Assembly: GCA_016839165.1 (NCBI GenBank)
Contig: CP069300.1
Location: forward strand, 1,302,001-1,366,000
Length of the DNA stretch: 64,000 bases
Direction: 5' to 3'
Source: Bradyrhizobium sp. PSBB068
Lineage (GTDB): Bacteria; Pseudomonadota; Alphaproteobacteria; Rhizobiales; Xanthobacteraceae
The position numbers and the translations under genes are program-made. Below the pieces are notes generated by a model. The model was not told the origin of the DNA and made no database searches. It saw only the letters and a list, made by a program, of their open reading frames with translations. Shown here piece by piece: positions 52,103-60,934 of the stretch. Numbering within the stretch: the first letter of the stretch is position 1; every line of letters starts with the position of its first letter.

Positions 52103-52723
52103 ATGCTCAAGCTCTATACCGCTCCCGGCACCTGCGCGCTCGCCACCCACATCGCGCTGGCCGAAGCCGGCGCGCCCTATACGGTCGAGCGGCTCGACTT
52201 CAAGAACAACCAGCAGAACAGCCCGGAATATCTCAAGATCAACCCCAAGGGCCGCGTTCCGACGCTGGTGACCGAGCACGGCGTGCTGACCGAGACGCCG
52301 GCGATGCTGGCCTACGTCGCGCAGACCTATCCGCAGGCGAAGCTCGCGCCGCTCGACGACGCCTTCGCATTCGCCAGGCTGCAGTCGTTCAACTCCTATC
52401 TCTGCTCGACGGTGCATGTCTGCCACGCCCACAAGATGCGCGGCGCGCGCTGGGCGACCCAGGAGAGCTCGTTTGCCGACATGAAGTCGATGGTCCCGAA
52501 GACCATGGGCGCCTGCTTCAACCTGATCGAGCGCGACATGCTCAAGGGGCCGTGGGTGATGGGCGAGGGCTACACGGTGGGCGATGCGTACCTTTACGCG
52601 CTCACGCTCTGGCTCGACGGCGACGGCGTCGACATCGCGACCTTGCCCAAGGTGAAGGCGCACCGTGCGGCGATGGAGGGCCGTCCGGCGGTGCAGAAGG
52701 TGCTGGCGGAGCAGAGGGCGTAG
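52103..52723 (+). CDS. Glutathione S-transferase, beta-class-like
   Basis: 206 aa. The N-terminal thioredoxin-like domain is LKLYTAPGTCALATHIALAEAGAPY with Cys11 in the position used for GSH by bacterial beta-class GSTs. NPKGRVPTLV and LTETPAMLAYVA (cis-Pro and the GSH gamma-glutamyl Ser/Thr) complete it. The helical C-terminus has WVMGEGYTVGDAYLYALTLW. It conjugates or reduces electrophiles in the cytosol. The start ATG is 52103. It is divergent from the flavin monooxygenase, with about 170 bases between them. Confidence 0.9.
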   Translation: MLKLYTAPGTCALATHIALAEAGAPYTVERLDFKNNQQNSPEYLKINPKGRVPTLVTEHGVLTETPAMLAYVAQTYPQAKLAPLDDAFAFARLQSFNSYLCSTVHVCHAHKMRGARWATQESSFADMKSMVPKTMGACFNLIERDMLKGPWVMGEGYTVGDAYLYALTLWLDGDGVDIATLPKVKAHRAAMEGRPAVQKVLAEQRA

Positions 52724-52746
52724 GGCAGAGCGGCCAATACCTCGGT

Positions 52747-52867
52747 GTCGTCCCGGCGAAGGCCGGGACCCATAACCCCAAATCTGAATTGTGGTGCGAC
52801 GCTGGGGCCGCAGTCGTTCATCCCGTTTAACTGCTGTGATTATGGGTCCCGGCCTTTGCCGGGACGA
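52747..52867. repeat. Palindromic repeat, GTCGTCCCGGC family (copy 5)
   Basis: GTCGTCCCGGCGAAGGCCGG...GACCCATAACC on the left and ATTATGGGTCCCGGCC...TTTGCCGGGACGAT on the right. It occupies the gap between the GST gene and the convergent LysR gene. Confidence 0.9.
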
Positions 52868-52889
52868 TATCGGGGATGGATCATGGGCC

Positions 52890-53804
52890 TCACACCTTCC
52901 CCATCTCCAGCTCCCGTCCGGTCTCCAGCATCAGCTTGCGCAGCCAGATCGAGCCCGGATCCATCTGCGCCCGCGTCGGATAGAACATGTGCTGCTCGTC
53001 GATCCCGGGATCGAGCGGCGGCGTCACCGTCATCAGCGACAGCTGCTTCGACAGCGCCGCAATCAGCCGGCGCGGCACGAAGGCGACGAGGTCGGTGCGC
53101 GCGGTGACGTGCAGCGCTTCGATATAGCCCGGCACCACCAGCGCGATCCGCCGCTCGATGCCCTTGGTGCGCAGCCAGGTGTCGATCAGATCCTCGTTGT
53201 GGCCGCGGATGATCACGGCGACATGCCGCGCCGCCAGGAACGCCTCGCGCTTCCTGAGCTTCGCGCCGGCCGGGTGGCCGCGCCGCACCGCGAGTGCATC
53301 GAGGTCGGTGTAGAGCCGCTGGCGGTGAAATCCCTTGAAGGAATTGCCGATCGAGATCACGAGATCGATGGTGCGGGCGAAGTCGGGCGTGAAGATCGTC
53401 GAGCTCCGCCACGGCACCACGTCGATGGTGACGTTCGGCGCCAGCCGCGTCACCTTCTCCATCAGCGGCGGCATCAACAGCTCGACCGCGAGATCGGGCA
53501 TCATCAGGCGGAAATGCCGCTCGCTGCGCGCGGCGTCGAACTCGTCGGAGACGAACAGCGTACGCACCTGGTCGAGCGCCTGCGCCAGCGGCGAGCGCAG
53601 CGCCTGCGCCCGCGGCGTCAGCTCCATCCGCGCGCCGTTGCGCACCAGCAAGGGATCGCCGATCAGGTCGCGCAGCCGTTGCAGCGCGTGGCTCGTCGCC
53701 GGCTGCGACAGATTGAGCCGCATCGCGGCGCGGCTGACGCTGGCGTCGCGCAGCAAGGCGTCGAGCGCGACCAGCAGGTTGAGGTCAAGCGAATTCAAAT
53801 TCAT
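52890..53804 (-). CDS. LysR-family transcriptional regulator
   Basis: 304 aa. The N-terminal winged HTH is NSLDLNLLVALDALLRDASV and SRAAMRLNLSQPATSHALQR, followed by the linker and a periplasmic-binding-type effector domain (DLAVELLMPPLMEK, IDLVISIGNSF, LVAFVPRRL). I chose ATG 53804 (MNLNSLDLNLL); the frame upstream is not conserved. It is divergent from a SnoaL-like gene with 149 bases between, the usual arrangement for a LysR regulator and its target. The effector is unknown, and NodD-type sequence was not evident. Confidence 0.92.
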   Translation of the reverse strand: MNLNSLDLNLLVALDALLRDASVSRAAMRLNLSQPATSHALQRLRDLIGDPLLVRNGARMELTPRAQALRSPLAQALDQVRTLFVSDEFDAARSERHFRLMMPDLAVELLMPPLMEKVTRLAPNVTIDVVPWRSSTIFTPDFARTIDLVISIGNSFKGFHRQRLYTDLDALAVRRGHPAGAKLRKREAFLAARHVAVIIRGHNEDLIDTWLRTKGIERRIALVVPGYIEALHVTARTDLVAFVPRRLIAALSKQLSLMTVTPPLDPGIDEQHMFYPTRAQMDPGSIWLRKLMLETGRELEMGKV

Positions 53805-53953
53805 CAGGTGAATATATATCATACCACCTATCGATTGGAAGAATGCGCGTCGGCGCCGCAGGATCGGCAGGCAAGGCGTTCTCACGCGAACCAGTGAGCG
53901 GTTCGCACAAGGAGATGCCTGAGACCAAGGCAACCAATCACAGGAGACGCGCC

Positions 53954-54397
53954 ATGAGCGCAGCCGACAACAAGAAACTGGTGCAGGAGATGTTCGTGAT
54001 CGCGGGCAGTCCCGATCCCGCGGTACGCGAGAAATCGCTGTTCATGGCGACGCTCGCCGACGACGCGATCTGGACCGTGACCGGGCAGTATTCCTGGTCG
54101 CGCACCTTCACCGGCAAGCAATCGATCATGGCCGATCTGCACGGCCATGTCCGCTCCAGGCTGGTCGAGCGCGGCCGCACCGTCGCGCATCGCATCATCG
54201 CCGACGGCGACATCGTTGTAGTCGAGGCCAAGGGCAACAACCTCACCAAGGAAGGTCAGCGCTACGACAACGATTATTGTCTGGTGTTCCGCTTCGACGG
54301 CGGCAGGATCAAGGAGGTGAGGGAATATTGCGACTCGGTTTTGACCGAGAGGGCCCTCGGTCCGTTTCCGGCCGCCGAGATTCGCGCGGCGGGTTGA
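53954..54397 (+). CDS. SnoaL/NTF2-like protein
   Basis: 147 aa from the ATG at 53954 (MSAADNKKLVQEMF). It has a cone-fold pattern: an N-terminal helix, LADDAIWTVTGQ, TFTGKQSIMADL, then strands with RIIADGDIVVVEAKGN and YDNDYCLVFRFDGGRIKEVREYCD. This is the SnoaL-like polyketide-cyclase/NTF2 superfamily, in which many members are isomerases or of unknown role. It is the likely target of the divergent LysR regulator. The spacer contains an AT-rich palindromic stretch near 53810-53825 as a possible operator. Confidence 0.85.
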   Translation: MSAADNKKLVQEMFVIAGSPDPAVREKSLFMATLADDAIWTVTGQYSWSRTFTGKQSIMADLHGHVRSRLVERGRTVAHRIIADGDIVVVEAKGNNLTKEGQRYDNDYCLVFRFDGGRIKEVREYCDSVLTERALGPFPAAEIRAAG

Positions 54398-54422
54398 ACG
54401 GCTGATCGCCGCATGCGCGGCG

Positions 54423-54575
54423 GTGCTGGTCCGGTTCAGACAATGGCGTGAGGACCGCCGCGCGTGGCGGCAACTCGCCATCATGAGCGAACGTGAAATG
54501 CAGGATATCGGCGTCTGCCGCGCCGACATTTCTCACGGCCGGTGCGACAGGGGAAGGCTGTATTGGCCGCCGTAA
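54423..54575 (+). CDS. Short DUF1127-type protein
   Basis: 50 aa from GTG at 54423, 25 bases after the SnoaL stop. The sequence reads MLVRFRQWREDRRAWRQL, then AIMSEREMQDIGVCRADISH, then GRCDRGRLYWPP. W...R.A...L and the R/E-x-x-D-I-G-x-x-R-x-D-I motif are the DUF1127 signature of short Arg-rich proteins common in alphaproteobacteria, some linked to phosphate and small-RNA control. The upstream start is unclear and there is no good ribosome site, so the N-terminus is uncertain. Confidence 0.7.
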   Translation: MLVRFRQWREDRRAWRQLAIMSEREMQDIGVCRADISHGRCDRGRLYWPP

Positions 54576-54590
54576 CTTGCAAAAATGCAG

Positions 54591-54617
54591 GGTGGGCAAC
54601 GCGTCAGCGCGCCCACC
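54591..54617. terminator. GGTGGGC/GCCCACC hairpin
   Basis: Arms GGTGGGC and GCCCACC flank an ACGCGTCAGCGCG centre. It lies between the converging DUF1127 and GST genes and probably ends both transcripts. This hairpin resembles a widespread rhizobial GGTGGGC repeat. Confidence 0.6.
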
Positions 54618-54639
54618 CCGCGTAGCGTTCAAAGGCGGC

Positions 54640-55326
54640 TCACGCCACCTTGTTCTTGAGATGGCCGAACATGATGTCGCGGGCCGCGTCGTCCATCTCC
54701 GCCTTGAAGGTGTGCTTGTCCTTCAGCGCGATCGCGCGCGCCGCCGCCGGCCGCGCCGAGATCTCGTCGACCAGCCGCTTCACGTTCGGATATTTTGCGT
54801 AGCCTTCCTCGCCGAGGACGAACGGCGCCATCCGCGCCCAACCCCAGAACGCCATGTCGACGATGGTGTAGCTGTCGCCGACCATGTAGCGCTGTTTCGC
54901 CAGGTGATCGTCGAGGATCTTGTAGTGGCGGTGCGCCTCGTACTGATAGCGGTTGTTGGCGTAGTCGAGGTCCTTCGGCGCGAAATGCTTGAAATGCACG
55001 GCCTGGCCGGAATACGGGCCGAGGCCGGTCGCGATGAACATCAGCCAGGACAGCGTCGCGGCGCGGTTCGCCGGCGTGTTGGCGGGCAGGAACTTGCCGT
55101 GCTCCTCGGCGAGGTAGAGCAGGATGGCGTTGGAGTCGAACACGAAGATGCCGTCGTCGTCGATCGCCGGCACCTTGCCGTTCGGATTGACCTTCAGGAA
55201 ATCAGGCGCGAACTGCTCGCCCTTGCGGGTGTCGACCGGGATCGCCTCGAACGGCAGGCCGGACTCTTCGAGGAACAGCGCGACCTTGTTCGGGTTCGGC
55301 GCGCCATTGAAATAGAATTTGATCAT
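54640..55326 (-). CDS. Glutathione S-transferase, Nu-class-like (YfcG type)
   Basis: 228 aa from the ATG at 55326. N-terminal FYFNGAPNPNKVALFLEESGLPF has an Asn in the GSH-thiol position, as in the Nu-class/YfcG group, which shows disulfide-bond reductase activity. The GSH-site motifs NPNGKVPAIDDD and FDSNAILLYLAE follow, and the helical domain has SYTIVDMAFWGWARM. The cytosolic substrate is unknown. It is distinct from the beta-like GST at 52103. Confidence 0.88.
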   Translation of the reverse strand: MIKFYFNGAPNPNKVALFLEESGLPFEAIPVDTRKGEQFAPDFLKVNPNGKVPAIDDDGIFVFDSNAILLYLAEEHGKFLPANTPANRAATLSWLMFIATGLGPYSGQAVHFKHFAPKDLDYANNRYQYEAHRHYKILDDHLAKQRYMVGDSYTIVDMAFWGWARMAPFVLGEEGYAKYPNVKRLVDEISARPAAARAIALKDKHTFKAEMDDAARDIMFGHLKNKVA

Positions 55327-55498
55327 GAAGGGACTCCCTTGGTTCTTGTGACCGGCGAGATCGGGGCGCGGCGGGGGATGGCCGCAGGGCCACTCATGCG
55401 CAAAATTCGCCGCAACGCGCAAGCGACGAGTTTGTGAATCAGGGGCGCGTGCCGCGCGGGTCAGCCGGCGTTCAAGACGGCGTCAGCTTTCTCCGATC

Positions 55499-55623
55499 GT
55501 CATTCCCCGATGCGCAATTGCGCATCTGAGGGCGCCGCAACACGGCGAGCCCGGAATCCATTGCGCCACGGCGTATGTGACTCGATGGATTCCGGGTTCT
55601 CGCTTCGCGAGCCCCGGAATGAC
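55499..55623. repeat. Palindromic repeat, GTCATTCCGGGG family (copy 3, with insert)
   Basis: The left arm is broken by GATGCGCAATTGCGCATC, whose core palindrome TGCGCAATTGCGCA is also found in the variant repeat at 6931-7064. The rest matches copies 1, 2 and 4: GAGCCCGGAATCCA...TGGATTCCGGG...CCCCGGAATGAC. It lies between the GST and ccrM genes. Confidence 0.85.
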
Positions 55624-55685
55624 GAAGGAATGAGGATGAGCGGACCGTGTCTCGCAGCCGCGGGATGGGAGGACGAAAGGCCTGC

Positions 55686-57200
<1,515 letters not shown>

Positions 57201-58133
57201 ATGCGCTATGATGATTTCCGCCGCAGCGACGACATCGAAGACCGTCGCGACGACAGCGGAGGCGGCGGTGGTGGCGGCTTCGGGATTCCGATGGGCGGCG
57301 GTGGCGGGCTCGGCATCGGCACGGTCATCGTGCTCGGCCTGCTCGGCTATGCCTTCGGCATCGATCCGCGCATCCTGATCGGCGGCGCCGAGATTCTCAC
57401 CGGCGGCGGCCAGGCGCCGACCTATCAGACCGACCGGCAGTCCTCCGGCGGCCAGGCCAAGCGCGGCGCGCCGACCGACGAGATGGGAAGCATGATCGCC
57501 GGCATCCTCGGCGAGATCGACGATCGCTGGAGCGAGATCTTCCAGGCCTCGGGCCAGAGCTACACCGGTCCGAAGATCGTGCTGTTCCGCAACGCCACCA
57601 ATGGCGGCCGCTGCGGCATGGCGCAGTCGGCGATGGGGCCGTTCTACTGCCCGCCGGACAAGACCATCTTCCTCGACACCGGCTTCTTCCGCGAGGTCGA
57701 GACGCGCTTCCGCGGCTGTTCGGGCAACGCCTGCAAGTTCACCGCAGCCTATATCATCGCGCACGAGGCCGGCCATCACATCCAGAACCTGCTCGGTATC
57801 ATCCCGCGCGTGAACCGGCTGCAGCAGCAGGCCGGCAGCAAGGCCGAGGCCAACGCGCTGCAGGTCAAGGTCGAGTTGCAGGCCGACTGTCTCTCCGGCG
57901 TCTGGGTCAATCGCGAGGAGAAGAAGCGGCCGGGCTTCCTCGAGGCCGGCGACATCGACGCCGCGCTGACCACCGCGAATGCGATCGGCGACGACACGCT
58001 GCAGCGGCAGGCGACGGGCAGGGTGGTGCCGGATTCCTTCACCCACGGCTCCGCCGCGCAGCGCAAGCAATGGTTCATGACCGGCTACCAGCAGGGCACC
58101 GTGCAGGCCTGCAACACGTTCGGCGGCGGGTAG
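57201..58133 (+). CDS. YpfJ-type neutral zinc metallopeptidase
   Basis: 310 aa. The gluzincin-type motif HEAGHHI is at about 190, with a downstream QADCLSGVW as the third-ligand candidate. A Gly-rich N-terminus (SGGGGGGGFGIPMGGGGG) precedes one transmembrane helix (GTVIVLGLLGYAFGIDP), so the enzyme part probably faces the periplasm. Paired Cys (CGMAQSAMGPFYC) suggest a disulfide. The family has this exact layout and length; the physiological substrate is unknown. It is divergent from ccrM. Confidence 0.92.
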   Translation: MRYDDFRRSDDIEDRRDDSGGGGGGGFGIPMGGGGGLGIGTVIVLGLLGYAFGIDPRILIGGAEILTGGGQAPTYQTDRQSSGGQAKRGAPTDEMGSMIAGILGEIDDRWSEIFQASGQSYTGPKIVLFRNATNGGRCGMAQSAMGPFYCPPDKTIFLDTGFFREVETRFRGCSGNACKFTAAYIIAHEAGHHIQNLLGIIPRVNRLQQQAGSKAEANALQVKVELQADCLSGVWVNREEKKRPGFLEAGDIDAALTTANAIGDDTLQRQATGRVVPDSFTHGSAAQRKQWFMTGYQQGTVQACNTFGGG

Positions 58134-58170
58134 AAAGCCGGTTCAACGGGGGCAAGGCCGCGAGTCAGGT

Positions 58171-58320
58171 CACCTCTCCCGCTTGCGGGGGAGGTCGCAT
58201 CGCATCGTTAGATGCGATGCGGGTGGGGGCTCCTTCCACTATATGACTCGCGGTGACACCCCCACCCCGACCTCGAGAGCGAGCTTCGCTCGCCTCGGAC
58301 GCCCACAAGCGGGAGAGGGA
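58171..58320. repeat. Composite palindromic repeat with CTCCCGCTTGCGGGGGAG
   Basis: CACCTCTCCCGCTTGCGGGGGAGG, then GCATCGCATCG / GATGCGATGC, then GGTGGGGG and CCCCCACCCC, closing with ACAAGCGGGAGAGGG. These nested arms form one long hairpin between the metallopeptidase and moaB. A short fragment of the same unit lies at 3291. Confidence 0.8.
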
Positions 58321-58335
58321 GCGAGAGAGCAGGCC

Positions 58336-58899
58336 ATGTCTTCAATCGACGAAACCAAGCAATTCATCCCGCTCAACATCGCGGTGCTGACGATTTCCGA
58401 CACCCGCACGCTGGCGGATGACAAGTCGGGCACCACGCTCGCCGATCGCCTCACCGCGGCCGGCCACAAGCTCGCGGCCCGCGAAATCGTCACCGACGAT
58501 GTCGAGGCGATCCGCGCGGTGATCCGGCGCTGGATCGCGGACCCCGGCGTCGATGCCGTCATCACCACCGGCGGCACCGGCTTCACCGGCCGTGACGTGA
58601 CGCCGGAGGCGGTCGAGCCGCTGTTCGAGAAGCGGATGGACGGCTTTTCGATCGCCTTCCACATGCTGAGCCATGCCAAGATCGGCGCCTCGACGATCCA
58701 GAGCCGCGCCACCGCCGGCGTCGCCGGCGCGACCTTCATCTTCTGCCTGCCCGGTTCGCCCGGCGCCTGCCGCGACGGCTGGGACGGAATCCTGGCTGCG
58801 CAGCTCGATTACCGCACGAAGCCCTGCAATTTCGTCGAGATCATGCCGCGGCTCGACGAGCATCTACGCCGCCCGAAGGCGAAGGGGTCGAGTGTGTAA
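58336..58899 (+). CDS. moaB: Molybdenum cofactor biosynthesis protein B
   Basis: 187 aa from the ATG at 58336. MoaB/MogA fold signatures are AVLTISDTRTLADDKSG, VDAVITTGGTGFTGRDVTPEAV and FIFCLPGSPGACRDGW, with ITTGGTG being the nucleotide-site loop. MoaB-type proteins adenylylate molybdopterin before Mo insertion, although some bacterial MoaB are inactive paralogues. The open frame upstream covers a palindromic repeat and is not protein-like. It is monocistronic, and another palindromic repeat follows the stop. Confidence 0.93.
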   Translation: MSSIDETKQFIPLNIAVLTISDTRTLADDKSGTTLADRLTAAGHKLAAREIVTDDVEAIRAVIRRWIADPGVDAVITTGGTGFTGRDVTPEAVEPLFEKRMDGFSIAFHMLSHAKIGASTIQSRATAGVAGATFIFCLPGSPGACRDGWDGILAAQLDYRTKPCNFVEIMPRLDEHLRRPKAKGSSV

Positions 58900-58907
58900 C
58901 CTCGATC

Positions 58908-59010
58908 GTCATTCCGGGGCATCGCGCAGCGATGAGCCCGGAATCCATCGCCCCACATAACCTGCGGCCTAGTGGATTCCGGGCTCGCGCTTCGCGCGCC
59001 CCGGAATGAC
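58908..59010. repeat. Palindromic repeat, GTCATTCCGGGG family (copy 4)
   Basis: GTCATTCCGGGGCATCG...GAGCCCGGAATCCA and GTGGATTCCGGG...CCCCGGAATGAC. It begins just after the moaB stop and lies in the gap before the convergent MarR-GNAT gene. Confidence 0.88.
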
Positions 59011-59150
59011 GAAGAAATCAACCGCCGCCGATGAGTCTCAACAGCGCCTGCCACAATCCCCGCACACCGTTGCGCCAGGCCTCGGCCCACAGCGCGTGCG
59101 CCATGTGGGTATAGAATGTGATCAGCTCAGCCGTGACGCGCCGCCCGGTT

Positions 59151-60083
59151 TCACAACTCGAGCTCCCAGGTCTCGCCGATCAGGTCGGCGCCGAAGCTGT
59201 GATGCTTCTCTTCCTTGACGCGCTGGAAGCCGGCGCGGGCGTAGATGGCGCGCGCGGCGAGCAGGACGCTCTGGGTCCACAGCGTCATCTTCTTGTAGCC
59301 CTTCTCGCGCGCGGCGCGGATGCACTGCTCGACCAGAGCGCGGCCGACGCCGAGCCCGCGCGCCTTCTCCTCGACCAGCAACAGCCGCAGCTTGGCGACC
59401 CCGTCGCCGCCGTTGACCAGGAAGATCGAGCCGACCGGTTCGCCATTGGCTTCCGCGATCCAGCAATGCTCGCGTGCGGGATCAAAGTTCCTGATGAATT
59501 GCGCGCAGATCTCGGCGACCAGCGCCTCGTAGCTGATGTCCCAGCCATATTCCTCGGCATAGGCCCTTGCCTGGCTCGAAATCACCCAGCCGATGTCGCC
59601 GGGCCTGTGGCTGCGCAGCAGAAAAGCGGCGGGTTTCTCCGCAGGCTGCTCCAGCGTTCGCTCGATCGTCGCCATCGCGCGCACCACGGCGCCGCGCTGA
59701 CTGTCGTCGAGCGAGACGAGCAGGTTTCCGACTTCCTCGCTCGACCGACGCTCGAGCTCGGCCTGGGCGGTGCGGCCTTTGGCGGTCAGCGATAGTTCGT
59801 TGATCCGGCCGTCGTGCTTTGCGGGCTTGCGCGTCACGATCTGGCGCCGCTGCAGCGCCTGCAGGGTGCGGCTCACGAAGCCGGGATCAAGGCCAAGATC
59901 GCGCGTGAGGTCGGTGGCAGTGCAGGCGGGGCGATGCCGGATCTCGTAGAGGATGCGGGCTTCCTGCAGGGTGAACGGGCTGTGCACGAGCTTGGGCTCG
60001 ATGAGGCCGAGCTTGCGCGTGTAAAAGCGGTTGAAGCCGCGGATCGCGGCGATCTCGCCGGCGATATCATTATTTGATTTCAT
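59151..60083 (-). CDS. Fused MarR-type regulator / GNAT acetyltransferase
   Basis: 310 aa from the ATG at 60083. Residues 1-145 are a MarR winged HTH (TLQEARILYEIRHRPACTAT, DLTRDLGLDPGFVSRTLQAL). Residues 160-310 are a GNAT domain with the acetyl-CoA motif EEKARGLGVGRALVEQCI and YARAGF. Such fusions are a recognised bifunctional group in which the acetyl-CoA domain may also sense or modify an effector. Two TTTGA-n-TCAAA palindromes cover the start codon, so it is probably autoregulated. No obvious target gene is adjacent. Confidence 0.92.
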   Translation of the reverse strand: MKSNNDIAGEIAAIRGFNRFYTRKLGLIEPKLVHSPFTLQEARILYEIRHRPACTATDLTRDLGLDPGFVSRTLQALQRRQIVTRKPAKHDGRINELSLTAKGRTAQAELERRSSEEVGNLLVSLDDSQRGAVVRAMATIERTLEQPAEKPAAFLLRSHRPGDIGWVISSQARAYAEEYGWDISYEALVAEICAQFIRNFDPAREHCWIAEANGEPVGSIFLVNGGDGVAKLRLLLVEEKARGLGVGRALVEQCIRAAREKGYKKMTLWTQSVLLAARAIYARAGFQRVKEEKHHSFGADLIGETWELEL

Positions 60084-60108
60084 CAAATGATTATTTGACG
60101 GAATCAAA
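60072..60108. promoter_or_regulatory. Tandem operators of the MarR-GNAT gene
   Basis: ATTTGAT-TTC-ATCAAAT at 60072-60088 and TTTGA-CGGAA-TCAAA at 60094-60108, with centres 21 bases apart (two helical turns). The first overlaps the start codon at 60081-60083. They probably bind the encoded MarR domain as two dimers on the same DNA face. Confidence 0.7.
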
Positions 60109-60200
60109 CAAATTGCAAGCCCCACCAAACCCGTTCTGCTTTGCATGGGGTTGTTTTCGCGATTCTGTGTTCAGGCCTGCGAACTGGCCCCGTCCCGGTC

Positions 60201-60770
60201 TCAGGCCACCATGATCCGGCTGCGCAGCATGGTGCGGGAGGAGCGGCCGAGCCGGCGCAGCAGCCGCGCCTCGGAGCGGCGGGCGTCCGGCCGGTAACCG
60301 CCGATCCGCTCGTAATGTTCGCGCGCGATCAGAAGGCCCTGTTCGGCCGATGGCCCGGTGATCATCCGGGCGACGAATTTGAGGCCGTCGCGCAGGCCGG
60401 GGTCGGAGTAGGGCGCGCGGGCATAGCGGAAGATGCCGGCGCGGTCCTTGCCGCTCGCCGCCACCATCTGGATGAACTGGGTGGTCTCCTCGATCCAGCC
60501 CGCATCGAGCACCGCGCCCGGATGCAGGAACATCAACCAGGGCGAACGCGCCTGGCGTGCGCCGGCCGCGAGCGCCGCGGCGCGGGTGCCCTCGAAGCGC
60601 AGGAAGCGGCAGCCGGCGACGTCGGCAACGCGCTCCATGATGTCGGTATTGGTGCGGTCGACCAGCAGCACTTCGCGGATCACGCCGGCGGCCGCGCCCG
60701 GCACCAGCGCCGCCAAGGTTGCGACCGCGGTGCGCTCGATCCCGTCGGTTGGAATGATCACGCTCAGCAT
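60201..60770 (-). CDS. Small family-2 glycosyltransferase-like protein
   Basis: 189 aa from the ATG at 60770 (MLSVIIPTDG). The strand/loop VREVLLVDRTNTD gives the D-x-D-like metal region, and AGARQARSPWLMFLHPGAVL is the acceptor-side text of GT-A family-2 enzymes. It is shorter than full-length transferases and lacks the C-terminal membrane segments. The substrate is unknown. The frame upstream of 60770 is a shadow of the spacer region. It is divergent from the radical SAM gene. Confidence 0.8.
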   Translation of the reverse strand: MLSVIIPTDGIERTAVATLAALVPGAAAGVIREVLLVDRTNTDIMERVADVAGCRFLRFEGTRAAALAAGARQARSPWLMFLHPGAVLDAGWIEETTQFIQMVAASGKDRAGIFRYARAPYSDPGLRDGLKFVARMITGPSAEQGLLIAREHYERIGGYRPDARRSEARLLRRLGRSSRTMLRSRIMVA

Positions 60771-60896
60771 GATTTGAGGCTTCGCTGGCTGAAATGGTTC
60801 CGGAAACTCCGGTCGTGTTATCACCTTGTCATATTCAAAGCAGCCTGTGCGGCTGCAGAATTTTGTAGCAAGGTTCTGTGGAATTTCTCCGCTCTC

Positions 60897-60911
60897 GTTC
60901 TTGATTTGTTC
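60897..60911 (+). promoter_or_regulatory. SOS (LexA) box candidate
   Basis: GTTC-TTGATTT-GTTC is an exact fit to GTTC-N7-GTTC, the alphaproteobacterial LexA operator. It ends 23 bases before the radical SAM start codon and overlaps a possible promoter (TTGATT / GCTAGC). Confidence 0.72.
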
Positions 60912-60934
60912 TCGCGCTGTGCTAGCTTCAGAAC

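Noticed and set aside
50663..55326. A phenazine or aromatic-degradation cluster around the PhzS-like monooxygenase and the two GSTs
   Set aside because: The genes point in different directions, are separated by repeats and carry no pathway partners, so a shared pathway is not supported.
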